From assembly GCA_015227615.1 (NCBI GenBank), contig JAALGZ010000012.1, forward strand, positions 1,272,810 through 1,336,809: 64,000 bases of DNA, in the 5' to 3' direction. Shown piece after piece: positions 33,873 through 46,100 of this stretch. Each line of letters starts with the position of its first letter. Position 1 is the stretch's first letter. Both the position numbers and the translations under genes were made by a program. The notes under the pieces were generated by a model. The model saw only the letters and a program-made list of their open reading frames with translations, was not told the DNA's origin and ran no database searches. This DNA is from Labyrinthula sp. Ha. Its lineage: Eukaryota; Sar; Bigyra; Labyrinthulida; Labyrinthulaceae.

Positions 33873-34778
33873 ATGGTAAAAGCAAACAAGGCAAAAGTTA
33901 AGAAATCGCCGTTTCACTGGGAAGACTATCAAAAAGAATGGTTTCAACTTCTGCTCTACAAGGATTTAAATGGGATACTTGCCTATCTATTTATATTCAC
34001 AATATCTATTCTATTCACAACAGAAGAAGATTTACTAATCCAAGAACCCGTGCCCCACACTCTCAGAACTTTCTTCACCTTACTCTTTACCGCTTTCAGT
34101 TATTTTAATTTATACATCGACATTTTCCAAATTATCCCCCCTACGAAGAAAGAACCAAAGTATGTATTTTTCAGTAAAAATATCGGTGGTCACTTTTCCT
34201 TTCTCACAGTAAACATACTGGTTTCTCAATGTTTCTACTGGACGCTGTGCTCCTTGACTGAAGTTAACAACAAATACATTTTTGGAAAACACTTCATCCT
34301 TGTTAAAATATACAATTTCTGTCTTTCTTTTGCAGTCTTCAGTACAACGACATCTCTTGTTATGGCTATTCTCTTTCTAAAACTAGTGTATTTCGAACCA
34401 CTATGGAGAAAAACCGTGCTTGAAAAACTTGTCAAACAAGGTTATACTACCTTCCCTCAGAAAACCCTTTTTGTACATTTATCTCCTTTAATTGCTACCT
34501 TTATTGATCTCTTATTATTAAAAGATCAAGACGCATTGAATCAAAGAACCTTGAACCAAATAGAAACTGTAAAGCTTGCATTTGGAGTAACTGTAGTGTA
34601 CTACCTGTTCACGAGGATGAACTATTTCTTTACGAATGATTTTCCTTATCCTGTACTTCATAAGGTTGTTGAGTCAAAGTTCAGAGAGCTTGCTTTTATT
34701 GCGGTTGTTGCTGCTTTTGTTATTTTCTGCTCTTTGTTAGTTCGAGGAAGCCTAGCTCTAGAACATATGATGTTTTAG
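33873..34778 (+). CDS. Multi-pass membrane protein, AIG1/FAR-17a-like
   Basis: 301 residues, intronless, with about six hydrophobic segments spread over residues 35-295. The order of motifs suggests the AIG1/FAR-17a (ADTRP) family of membrane threonine hydrolases that cleave fatty-acid esters of hydroxy fatty acids. GGHFSFLTVNILVSQ resembles GG..kFLT..n.vlQ; the FVHLSPLIATFIDLLL segment contains a His where the family has one. The YYLFTRMNYFFTNDFPYPVL segment resembles the family's W...v.g.W.YP.l. I could not place the catalytic Thr with certainty. The N terminus is Lys-rich. The stop codon TAG (34776-34778) overlaps the stop of the convergent Ipi1 gene. Confidence 0.6.
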   Translation: MVKANKAKVKKSPFHWEDYQKEWFQLLLYKDLNGILAYLFIFTISILFTTEEDLLIQEPVPHTLRTFFTLLFTAFSYFNLYIDIFQIIPPTKKEPKYVFFSKNIGGHFSFLTVNILVSQCFYWTLCSLTEVNNKYIFGKHFILVKIYNFCLSFAVFSTTTSLVMAILFLKLVYFEPLWRKTVLEKLVKQGYTTFPQKTLFVHLSPLIATFIDLLLLKDQDALNQRTLNQIETVKLAFGVTVVYYLFTRMNYFFTNDFPYPVLHKVVESKFRELAFIAVVAAFVIFCSLLVRGSLALEHMMF

Positions 34779-36772
34779 GTTGCAGCTCCTTCTTGTTTAA
34801 TGTATTCTTTATACATTAGCTCTAGTTTCTCAGGCAAATATAAAATTAAATTTTTGAACTTTTTGGGATCCAACTTTCGTCTTAACTCTTCTAGAAATTT
34901 AACTTTGTCTTCCAGTGGAAGCAGATCTAGATTGAGAGCACATACAAAAATTTCTTTAAAATAAGGAGAAGAATCTTTACGTCCCAATAGACTTGACAAT
35001 GTAAGGAAGACTTCTGCCGTGAAGATCCTTCTTGAATCTTCACTTGAACATAGTTTAGGGGTGTAAGCACAAGTAGTAAAAACTGACAATAGCAACTCGT
35101 CCAATTCAACAGAGTTGAGGTCTTCTTTAAAAAAAATGCAACGTAAAGTCTTCAGAAGTAATAGGCTTTCATTTTCTTGAAACTGGTTTAGCCGCAGTGT
35201 TATCTTCAGTAGAATAAACGCAACCTTGATACTGTCCTGAAGTTTCTCAGATCCTGAATTAACAGCTTGTTCAATCTTCTGACAGAGCATGTTTAAGAAA
35301 TTGGTTCTTGGTTCAGAAATATTACTTGATCCCGTTCTCAAAACGTGAGATAATAGAATATTATTTGAATCTTGACAAATTGTTTGCATTGGTAGCTTCG
35401 AGTAGAAATCTAACAGATTAGTAAAGAAGCCATCAAGAACTCTATCCTTTTCCAAGTTTCTTTGTACACTTAGTTTATTGAGCACTTGCAGCATATTTTC
35501 AACGCATGATTTCTTGAATACTCCCTTTCTGTTTGATCTATTTAAGAACTCAAACATATAAGCTAGGATATTCCTGGCAGTTTCTACACTTAAATCAGTT
35601 TCTGACATAATAGAAGCCATACTTAAGTTTGACTCTACCAATTGATCATCAATAAAACTCACTACTGATGATTTTAGAGGAAAAAAAGATATCAAATATG
35701 AAATACAACTAACAACAGTCTGATTGTCCTTCGAATTAAGAATTCCATTTTCGAGTATTGTTTTAGTCAAGCATATTGCTTTATGAATGCAGGGTAATGT
35801 CATGTTGCTTTCAGCTGAGTTTCCTTTCTTCTTTTTCTGTTTATTCTTCAACTGTTTTAAAACACCTCGTTTTTTCTCATTTGCTTTTTTTACACTTTGC
35901 CCACGCCCTGTTTGCAGATTAGGAAGTAGAACATCTATACAAGTGGAACACGATTTTAAGATTTGTCCTAGAATCTCTTCTTTGACCAGTTTTTCTTCGT
36001 CTTCGCCAGAAATCTCAGGTTCCTCAAGTTGAGAGAGAACGCGTAGAAGAGCTTTTTTTTTCTTTCTAGTAGATGTTCCCTCATATTTTTTTTTTATTTC
36101 TTTCATGAGCAGGTTTGTAGCCTGTGCAATATGGAACCATTTTGCATTTTTTTTTCCAGGAAGCTCTCGCAAAAGATTTGAGTACCCCTCAAGTATTTGA
36201 TTAAGAACATTGGAGTCAGAGATTATTTTTACCGGGAATAATGTGACAAGAAAATTGCAAATCTCTGCTCCATGCAGTTTCGTCGATAGGCTAGTTTGGC
36301 TTAAATTTGAAACAGCATGAAGAAGGATGATATTCATAAAATAAGATAAACTTTCATGATCTTTATCCTTTTGTGAGAATAAGCATTTTGTTAGCAGTAC
36401 AGCTTCTTCTCTTACTATTTTTTCCTCATCGTTTATTCTAACTCGAAGTCTGTCGACAATTCTTGACATCAAGTTAAAGGGTGGCGTAATACATTCTTCG
36501 AGGCACGATTTGATTTCTAACAGAGCCTGTTTTCGAACAATTTTATTATGATGTTCTGTCAAAGGCAAGTTCTTTAAAATTGTTGCGGCTGAGTTGAGAT
36601 TGTTTTCATGAATATCCTGTTCTGAAAGCTTTATTCGTTTTGCTGCTACTGTTGTATCTACTTTATTTTCATATCTAGAAGCACTAGCTTTTGAAAGTAC
36701 GCGGCCAACTTTTACCTTGCGCTTCTTAAAGTCAGCTTCTTTTTTTGAGGCTTTTTTTCTTGTCTTTACCAT
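34775..36772 (-). CDS. IPI1: Pre-rRNA processing protein Ipi1/TEX10
   Basis: 665 residues, intronless, from the first ATG at 36772. Ipi1 works with Ipi3 and Rix1 (TEX10-WDR18-PELP1 in animals) in the nucleolus to process ITS2 and mature the 60S subunit. The N terminus carries the family hallmark DFKKRKVKVGRVLSKA, followed by a helical-repeat (armadillo-like) body: LLEIKSCLEE and the DEEKIVREEAVLL repeat are typical. Residues about 230-330 contain Lys-rich low-complexity stretches (TRKKKKA, NKQKKKKGNSAE) that look like nuclear/nucleolar localisation sequence. Plus-strand frames over this gene are reverse-strand artefacts. Its stop codon shares two bases with the stop of the convergent membrane-protein gene. 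Confidence 0.85.
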   Translation of the reverse strand: MVKTRKKASKKEADFKKRKVKVGRVLSKASASRYENKVDTTVAAKRIKLSEQDIHENNLNSAATILKNLPLTEHHNKIVRKQALLEIKSCLEECITPPFNLMSRIVDRLRVRINDEEKIVREEAVLLTKCLFSQKDKDHESLSYFMNIILLHAVSNLSQTSLSTKLHGAEICNFLVTLFPVKIISDSNVLNQILEGYSNLLRELPGKKNAKWFHIAQATNLLMKEIKKKYEGTSTRKKKKALLRVLSQLEEPEISGEDEEKLVKEEILGQILKSCSTCIDVLLPNLQTGRGQSVKKANEKKRGVLKQLKNKQKKKKGNSAESNMTLPCIHKAICLTKTILENGILNSKDNQTVVSCISYLISFFPLKSSVVSFIDDQLVESNLSMASIMSETDLSVETARNILAYMFEFLNRSNRKGVFKKSCVENMLQVLNKLSVQRNLEKDRVLDGFFTNLLDFYSKLPMQTICQDSNNILLSHVLRTGSSNISEPRTNFLNMLCQKIEQAVNSGSEKLQDSIKVAFILLKITLRLNQFQENESLLLLKTLRCIFFKEDLNSVELDELLLSVFTTCAYTPKLCSSEDSRRIFTAEVFLTLSSLLGRKDSSPYFKEIFVCALNLDLLPLEDKVKFLEELRRKLDPKKFKNLILYLPEKLELMYKEYIKQEGAAT

Positions 36773-39700
36773 TGAACTCAAATTTCACTACAGTAATGTC
36801 CCATTGTAAGAAGACTGGAATTGATCATGTTAAATTATGTTGCTTTCTTGGTGTGTTAGCTTTTCCTTGAATCAGGAGTCAAAAACACCGCTTGATCTAA
36901 TAGGACTCTTCAATTGCCCAAAATATTAAACTTCACAGTCTAGACAAACTTACGGTGTGCAGAAATATGCTTTCTCATATCTTGGTTGTATTTTGAAGGG
37001 GCTGATAACAAAGTGAAGTTGGCTACAAGGTTGCAAGTAGACATTAAATAGTTAAAAAAACTCAAATTTTCTTCTTCTACATGTTTTATGTAAATAATCC
37101 AATTTTTTTGTTAACTAAGCTTAGTGATTGAGCTTTAGGTTACCGTACGTCTTTAAGAATGCCCCCCAGAACTCGTCCCGCTCCCAGTAGGCCCTGGATA
37201 AAGATGACGATTGGTTCGCATTTTTTTCCATGTCTTCAATATAGTCACATTAAACGAGTTACATGACATATGAATAAGAGGCTATAGAAAGACAAGCACA
37301 GTCTCATCTTGAGTCTAAACACTGAATTTGGGAAAATGCTGATTTTTATCAACAAGAACAAAATTTTAGACTAAATAGCTTTTAAATTATACACAATATA
37401 TTACTTAGTAATATTTAATTTCTACCCAGTTTTGTTCCTCTAAACAAACAGGCTGTATAATCTACAAGCCGACCTTCAATTTTTTTTGGTGCGAATACTT
37501 TGAATAACCTTTTTTTTCAATTGACAATGTTGAAGTATGTGAAGCTTGTTATTGAAAGGAAACCTGAAAACAAAATTGTAGATTCAATAACATTAACTAC
37601 TTTACTCATTTTTAAGTTTCCAAAATTATCTCCTCTTTAAACCCGTGAAATGCGTTTCCAAAATAGAGCATACTTTGAAGCTGTAAAATATCCAGCGTCA
37701 GAAATTTGGAATCTTCGACCAAGTTTAATAAATGCTCATAAATATGCCTTGGACTTTCCTCAATATGATATACTAACTCTATTTGTTTGTCCCAGATATC
37801 TCTTTTTATTGGTGTTATGTTTTTTTGAATTCAATAGTTTTCACTTTCGGAAATCGATTCTATCAACCAAGACTTTTGGTTCTTGCCTTCGATGTAGCGA
37901 AATAATTATCCTTTGACTACCAGTGCCCTAACATGAAAAAACAAACAAAAAAAGGGGCTACATCATATTTGATAGAAAACAAATCTTGAATCTATAGACG
38001 TTAGGTACAGCTCAAAACACATCTTAACTCAAAGACACTTTCCCGCCTCACATACAAGCTTTTCGATGCCGCTAAAGCTATAAGAATTGGCACATGTAGG
38101 AGGCACTTCCTAGTTTAAGAAGGTAGGGGTAACGCGACATTTGCTCTATAGTTTTCCATAAGGCACTAACTTCAAATTTATAACACATATAAACAACAAA
38201 CCATCTGATACTCAAGACTGTGTTATCGGTCTTTTTGGATGCTCACATACAATACGGTGAACATTTTAATATTGAATTCTCATGTTATTAAGGTAACTGA
38301 GATAGTTTCTAGTGTTGATCAGACAATTTTAGGCAAATTTTAAATAAATATATATATATATTCGGTGAAGGGATGTCGCTAAAAGTAACAGGTGATTTGG
38401 CATCCTTATAAGAGTACGAACCTAGGGATGAAACTGCAGCATATCAGGAAAGACATCATCACTACAAGATATTTTGTAGAAATATTGCATTGCTTGCCTA
38501 TGATGTCAACTCCTGTTTATTGAACAAAATCACCTCACGTTGAGCTAACGTTCTAGTATTATACATGTATTTTGAGAATCCACAATAAAAAAACAAGGAA
38601 GAATAAAAACAGATTCAATGGATATGTAGTATACATTTCAACTCATATCTTTCTACCTTATTAATATATTTATTCGAATATTTTTATCGGAAGAACCCCT
38701 GATGCTTGCACTAAGGGTATCGGGTTGTAATCGATGAACATCTCCCTTATTTATTCTGTTAGATAGACGAAGAAGAGTGCGATTCTATACAGCTGACCAT
38801 AATTTAAGATTGTTAGAGCACAAAATCATTCGGTTATAGCCTTCTTTTAGAAGATAACCTACCCTAGGCCTTACAATAGTTTTTTTAGGTGTTTCAAACA
38901 GAAATAATAAGTAATCAACTAGCAAAAAGTTTCAATAGCCCAATGTAGTGGTATACAGCTGCACAACTCAAAACTCATTATCTCCATTGATCAACAGACT
39001 CCTTTGAAAATATCAAGCTTTAGTAACTTAAGTTCCGCACGATGTAGGGGGGGGGGAATAAATTGGGAATAATATTGTATCGATCAAGTACGATACAAAA
39101 TAATGCAGAGAGGCATTAAAACTGAAGAAACCAAGTTTTTATTGACCATAGGGATGATGTTCATCCATTTAAGGTTTAACAGATTATTTTCGTTATAATT
39201 GTCATATGCTCTAGATAAATTAGAGGGGTGCAGAGAGTGATCTCTAATTCTTCATTCATTTAACATTTTGGTTCTGTTAAAGATCCTCCTGCGGACACCG
39301 GGTAAATCTCTTGTATTATAATTCCTGAACTTAAGAGTTGGTATGTATTGATTTAATGGAAACTTTAAAACTATATTGTTTAAAAAAACGTATTGATTAT
39401 ACTCAAAGTCAAAACTATCACTAGTAGCATATTGAGGGCAATAAAATGTTGCTGTATTCAATGGGGAAATAAGTTCACCTAGCCACAAATTAGCTCTTGC
39501 GTGTTTTCAGAAATAAACTATCTAAGCTACACAGCTTCGTAAGACACTAATATATATATGTTAAGTAACTTTGAAAACTGACAAATCTTAGCCATATCTA
39601 AAATATGAATAAATTTTAGATTAATGTCGCTGTATAAGAAATGCCATGAATACCACAATTCTTACTCAATATAAAATAACACATAGTAGAGAACAGTTTT

Positions 39701-40900
39701 TTTATAGATCCTAACACCAGAAATTTCCTAAATAAGACCATATACCTGGATTGTCTGTTGCCAAACTTATTTCTTGTTAACCACGCAGATATAGATGAGT
39801 TAATGAAAGTGTATTATAATTAATATTTTTTTCAAGTACCTATCCAAAGATTATAGTTCACCATCAAGTACTCCAGTCTCTAACTACTAATATGCTCTGA
39901 TGATGGATAGAAGAGCAAATAAAACTTAATTCAAATTATTTGTATAGCAATATACGAGAACATAGTTCATGAGCTTCCAACTAATTCATTTTTTCTTGTA
40001 TTTTGCATCCGTGCAAACATTAACTCACTGGATTCCATGGGTGGTGTCTTCAGGATATATAATTTTCCCTTACCCGGTTTTTGCATTTTGTCTTGTAACT
40101 ATAAAATTTATAGGTTCAGGTTTCGGTCAGTGTGGTTGGTGTTCACAATAGTCAGGGGTAGTTGTGGTCCCTCTACCGCGGCTCTAACAGAAAATTACTT
40201 ACGTTAGCTTACTCACTTGGATAGTGGATAAGTTTTCGATTGGTTTACATAAGCTTTGAAATATCCATGTGGTTGCTCTTATTTATATCTTTCTTTGATG
40301 GAGAGACCTGAAATATCTCAACAACATTGTTAAGGAATTATGTTTATATGTGACGTTTTTATAGAAAGAATAGGTATCACCCGCCAAACTAATATAATTT
40401 TAATGATCACCCCTTATGTTTTCTTATTTAAGCTTTTTTTAAATCGCCGTGAGATAGAACCTAAACCTAGGAAGAAAAGAGTTGGACTTAAGAGATTATC
40501 TTGAAAAAAAATCACGAACAATTTAGATTTCTCCGTTCACTTCTGGGGTTATTCCAGTCTGTACATTTGCATAATTCTCCAAGTACATGATGACGCTTAT
40601 TTATTCAGAAAGGAAGTCAAGATCCAGCACGGAAACTTTGAAGAATCGATGGATACATCTATTAAAGATGTTTTGAAAGTCAAGGAACTAATAGAGAAAT
40701 TCCTCTCAGCTTTGTCGGTGTATTGGTGAAAGGTTCAATTAGGGTTTTTATTTTTCCTACATATTGTAGTTCATTCACAGAATCTATAATGGTTACAACT
40801 TTCCGTTTTTTTTTGCTAGGAGCATTGGGTGCGAGTTACTTTTGTTTGTCAGGAGTTTGTAAAAACGGATTAAAATAGCTTTCGGTCTGTAGTTCCCAGG
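36773..40900. other. Gene-free tract of about 4 kb
   Basis: No gene is supported. A nine-base poly-G run lies near 39047 and an (AT)n run near 38347. A plus frame at 37650-37916 (88 codons, hydrophobic C-terminal half) and a minus frame at 39252-39488 match nothing. The last few hundred bases may be the decayed 3' part of the LINE listed next. Confidence 0.45.
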
Positions 40901-42430
40901 GCCCTGGTAATTTTCTTTCTAAGAGAACATAATTACCTTGATTGAGGTGAATTTAAGAGCCGCTTCTGGTTAATCCACTGAGCGATCAAAAAATTGTTCG
41001 TGCACTGGAGACAAAAGGTATTATTGTACAGTTTCTACATTTCTTATCACACCGTTTTTTGTCACATAGTGCCGAAGGATTTTCGACATTCTAGTACTTA
41101 ACCACTGCTTTATTTCCTCCAAAGATGGATAAGCTAAGACTAGGTTACTGCTCTAGTATTTCTACTATACTTATACTACCGCTTGGATATGTGTTCTCTT
41201 GTAGCTTTTCAATATGATTGGCAAGGATTTCTGCTCTTCTATAATCATCTATGTTCTCGTTTTCAAACTTAGTTATCCTTCTTCAGACTTTTGTTTCATT
41301 TCATCTAGGAATTCTGTTACTTTCATTGCATTCCTGGTATGATTTCTCTCAAGTTCCATGTTTATTTTGTCTATTTTCTGATAGAGCCAGTAACGGTACT
41401 CTTGTAGAGAGCAAGACTTGATCATTTTATTTAAGGTTTTGGATCAATGCTTCAAGATGAGTTCCAACATAAACATTTTGGTTCATAAAGTACTTTCGTT
41501 TAAATCGAAACATCTTTTTCTTGCGCTTTGGCTGAGTTTTGAGCTGTATTGCATTGGTGATAATTCTTTTGATGATTTTGCTTAAAGCTTTGAAGCTCGT
41601 GTATTCTTGTACTTCTGATGTATGCAAACGAAGATCATCAATAGACGAAATCCCTTTTCGCCTTGTCTTCTTTTTTCATGAATTTCTGCCTTACTTGTTT
41701 GTCTAAAACTTATTTTTTCACGATGACTTTGAAGAATTCCACATAGTTTCTATATCAGCTAAGTCAATTTTTGTACGGCTCAAAGTGTGGTGTATTTTTA
41801 CACGTAACGCTTTGTGGTCGTTTCTATCTTTATTGTGTATAGCTGCTTCAAGTTTTTTGAATCTCTTAAAATTCTTAATTCTCTTCAAACTTTTGTTATG
41901 AGTTAGCATGAAGTCAACCTCGTATATATTTTTATTGTGAAGTTTCAGCTAGAAGACTTGCCTGATAGTTTGAACTGCTTTTGCCAGTTTAAAAGAAGGT
42001 GTCGAATATGGTTCAAGAATGCTCTTTCAGAAAGTTTGCAAAATATTTTCCGTTGATGTTGCTGTGTTTTGAGAACTCATTTTATGTAGTTTTAGAGAGT
42101 TAATTTTTGTTCACACGGGCATTAAGGTCGCCTAATATCAATTGAAGTTCCGTTTTGTTTCTTTTGTGCAGAATTTCTTTCAAAGTTTCAAGGAATATAG
42201 TGAATTGCTTAACCGTTTTCCTGTGTGTAGTACATATATTTTTTAAATAGATATCCTTTCCCTTGCAAATAGTTCTAACTACAAGGACTCTTCCTAACTT
42301 GGTGACAATTCATCTTATTTTCTCTATTCTGGTTCAACTAGCTTGGTAAACAGTTAATTCTTTTCCCATTTCCCCCATTTTCTTCTTTAAAATATGAAGC
42401 AAATCAATTCAAACTTGAGTAACTTAGTTT
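40900..42430 (-). mobile_element. Decayed LINE with AP-endonuclease domain
   Basis: Read on the minus strand, about 50 open codons around 42290-42110 end in ELQLILGDLNARV. This is the GDFNA active-site block of the exonuclease/endonuclease/phosphatase domain of non-LTR elements, preceded by VKQFTIFLETLKEIL as expected. After a stop and frame changes, 41935-41760 reads YEVDFMLTHN, then DRNDHKALRVKIHHTL. These match the IDYIL and SDHr.v..~i blocks that close the domain. Near 41280-41160 comes DDYRRAEILANHIEKLQ, typical of the linker before the reverse transcriptase. Stops and frameshifts show it is dead. The reverse transcriptase itself is not recognisable here; the boundaries are approximate. 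Confidence 0.75.
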
Positions 42431-43165
42431 TTGAAGTCTATTTCCGTCTAAAATTTCACTTCGTGCATTGATATAACTCTCATCGACGAACTAGGACATA
42501 TTCCCTAAAGGGTGTATGTTTCCGTAGTGACACGAAGCCAAGACTTTCCTTGAATAGTCTTATCGCACTACTTGGTTGTTTCATTTTATCTGGTTGTGCA
42601 TTTTTATTTGTTTTGAACCTGTTTCGAATCGTTCCGTGCAGTCGAGGCTCGACGCTCCCGTATTAAAAAAAATCAATGTTCTTCATTTAGATTTTCAAAT
42701 TTCTAATAATTTCCTCTCTGTCTTATGTTCTATTATAAGCAAGCCTGAATCATTTACAATAGAAGTTGGTTGAGCCAAAAAAACGCAGTCCATCGTCAAC
42801 ACGTATACAAGATCAAAAAAAACTTCTGTACCAGGGATCGCAGTCGAGACGCATTTCCTGAAAAGACTTCCTATTCTTCTAATCACTTTCATTTCTCCTT
42901 CTAATTTCTCGACCAAGACCATTAACTCTTCCCGTAGATTTCCCTTTTCCCGGAAATTCCCATCAATGACTAATTTCTCGTTTCCCTACTGTGGTCTCTA
43001 TACAGTACGATTGACTGTAAGAGAAATACATATTATTCTAACGGGAACCTCTCAACTCTCTGTCCACGTCATTAAGGAAAAATATCCCCAAAAAGTGGAA
43101 TATTTCAGATTGGGTAATTCGACACAGCAAATAAGAGACAGCATATTCAACGCATTCAACAAAGT
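42431..43165. other. Upstream region of the ABCG gene
   Basis: Frames on the minus strand (42695-42922) and plus strand (42966-43199, overlapping the ABCG start) are open for about 75 codons. Neither resembles a family, and I do not call them. The stretch 42930-42965 is pyrimidine-rich with TTCCCG repeats and could be part of the ABCG promoter. Confidence 0.4.
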
Positions 43166-46100
43166 ATGCGTGCACTCCTTATTAGTTTCCTTTATCTGAC
43201 TCCAACCCTAATGAACTCACAAGAAACAGATCAAGATTGTGCATCACCACTTCATTTCAACGCGTTGCCTGGACGAACTTGCCTTGATGGATCAACCGCC
43301 GGCTTTTACTCTTCGCTAGATCCTGTTCTCTTTGACACAACCGATTTTTCTACTGTGTCGAACTACGTGATTTGGCTAGGAGATAGCGAATTATGTGAAA
43401 ATCAAGCAGCCTGCAACAGTTTCTGTGATACTTCATCTTGCTCGGCAGAAGCGCTGGAAGGAACCTCGAAGTCCTTTGCTGAATTGAGCGACTGCTTTCT
43501 CCGACAACTTACCTGCAGTTCTGATAACTGGCCTAAAGTTGATGACACTTTATGTGCAGAAACAATTTTGGACGCGAGTTTTCTCTCTACAGACTCTTCT
43601 TTTTTGTCCTTTTATTTGCCTCAATGTACCATGGACTGGTTCCTTGGACAAACATCTCCATTTACAGGAAGTGAAACCTTTGAACAATTTATTCTAACTC
43701 TCGCAAGTGAAATGGACTTAGATTCTACGAAAAGGATTATATTTGGTGGAAATAGAGGTGGAGGGATAGGTGCAGCGAATTTAGTTGCTAAAATTAGAGA
43801 GAATGCAGGTCTGGAAGAGGTTCAAATTGACCTAATTCTAGATTCTAGTTTTCTTTTTCCATTCAACGAGTTTTCAGCCTCTGAAGAGAATGATCCGATA
43901 ACTTATCCGCTGTTTGATTACCTGGTTGAGAACTCTGAAGAGTGGATAGAAAATTCTTATATTGACGCTTCATGCGTTGCTGCTCTGGGGAATAACCAGG
44001 AGTCTATAGTGAACTGTCTTTATTTGGGCTTTTTATTTTCTTTTTCTGAACATTTTGCCTCACTAGAAAATACAAACATCCTAATTCTCCAATCAGAGTA
44101 TGATATTGTTCAACTTCTTCAACTAGAACTACTTGAAGATGATAAACCTGATAACTTTGGTGATGCTGATTCCTACACTGTCAACTTGTTTTCTTTCATT
44201 GAATCATTTGGATCTGCAGCCCGGGCAAATTTGAACTCGACTTTTATGCGTCATCAGCAGCTGGGAGATTCAAATGTATTCATCCTCACATCGAGCTGCG
44301 GAGTCAATTCTCCATTAGTACCAATCTCCTTAGTTTCTTTTCCTTCCTTAGTGGAAGATCTTGTTTTGGATGGCTTCACCGTTGGTTCAGTGGAACTTGC
44401 TCGAGATGGATCTGCAATATCTTCCTTGAACTTTCATTCCGCAATCGAAGCCTTCGTTAAGGCAGATTATTTAAACCCTGCCCTGGAACCATTTTCCTTG
44501 AATGCATACTATGGATCATACGCATGTAAAGGTTTTTTGTGCGAAGACACGTGCAGCCAAATTATTGAAATCACTCCTTTCACAGTGTTATTCAACTTCG
44601 GCGAGGGTTCTAGAGCGCTTGTGGAGTTGATTGGAATAGCAATGGTAGGATCAAGTTGGCTCATGTTTGTTTTTACTTACTTTCGGGCACGAAGCTTTAA
44701 ACTCTTGCACATTAGCCGGAAGTTTACTCCTAAAAAGAACCAGGATCTTGTTTATATGCTGGGAAACAGAACACATGCAATATCTCTATGCCTGAAGCAT
44801 TATCATTATTATGCACCTCCTAGAGGCGACTCAAGCCCTGTGGAAATCTTAAAAGGGGTAAACATAGCAGTTCTTCCAGGGAAGCTTCATGCTGTTATGG
44901 GCTCTTCAGGGTCAGGAAAAAGTTCTTTGTTGGATGTGCTATCAAACCTGCGGACTACGGGCTCATATACTGGAGAGCACCTCATTAATGGGGTTCCTTC
45001 TTACCTACGAAGAAGCAGGTTTTTAAATCAGTACTTGAGAAACAATATGTCCTATGTTAAGCAGCAGGATGTGTTATTCGATAATCTGACAGTAAGAGAG
45101 AGTCTTACCCATTCTGCTTGGTTAACGTTGCCGCAATCTCTCAGTGCAAATGACAAGAGACAAAGGGTTCATGTAGTTTCTGGTTTCTTAGGCTTAGAGA
45201 GCGTCATGGACACAAAGATAGGAAAGATTTCAGGTGGCCAAAAACGTAGGGTTTCGGTTGGTACCCAGCTTTTGTCACTTCCGTCTGTTCTATTTCTTGA
45301 TGAACCTACAACTGGTCTTGATGCAACGAATGCTTTAGTTCTCTGTGATCTGCTCTATAAACTGGCTCATGTGGGTAAGATGGCTATTTTAATGACAATT
45401 CACCAGCCGAGAAGGGAGATTTTTTCACTGATGGATAAGCTTTCCATTTTGGTGAATGGCAAAGTTGCTTTTTCTGGAACCCCAAATCAAGCAGCTAAAT
45501 TTTTCAGAGTTGATTTTAATGAGGTTAACATGGGTAACACTATTTTAGATAGATTAGAAGACTATACTGGTAGTAAACATGCCGATCAAGCGCTGAATCA
45601 AATATGTAAAACCTATGAGAAGAGCTTCCTAGGTCAAACAGAGTTTAATACAATTACGAAAGAAGAGAGTTATCTGACAAAGAATATGGCAAATGTTCTA
45701 GAGCAGAGGTTGAAGAAAAATGCCAAAATTAGTGGAATGTATAGCTGGAGCCGTCCGACTTCCACATTCCTGACTCTTAAAGTGCTTTTAAGTCGAACTC
45801 TACTATGGGGAGGATTTGATATTTTTCGAACGTGTTCCATAAGTTTAGTTGGTGGTCTACTTGTTGGGTCAGTCTATCTACAGTCTGCTGAAAGCTTTAC
45901 AAACATTACCTCTTTGAACTTCCTCTCTGTTGCCTCGATGGCGTTTCTTCAGGGAACTTTTCTGGGCGACAGATACCAGCTGGAGAAGGGAATGTGGTCC
46001 CATGAGACGACTGCTGGAACGCGTGTTAGCTGGAGAGCTTTCCTTTTGAACCAGTTTCTAAGAAATGCTGTGGCCTCTACTTTAGAAGCCCTTTTCTTCG

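Noticed and set aside
38700-38740. TAAGGGTATCGGG, similar to the MITE terminus
   Set aside because: No matching second terminus, no internal similarity and no 8-bp duplication.
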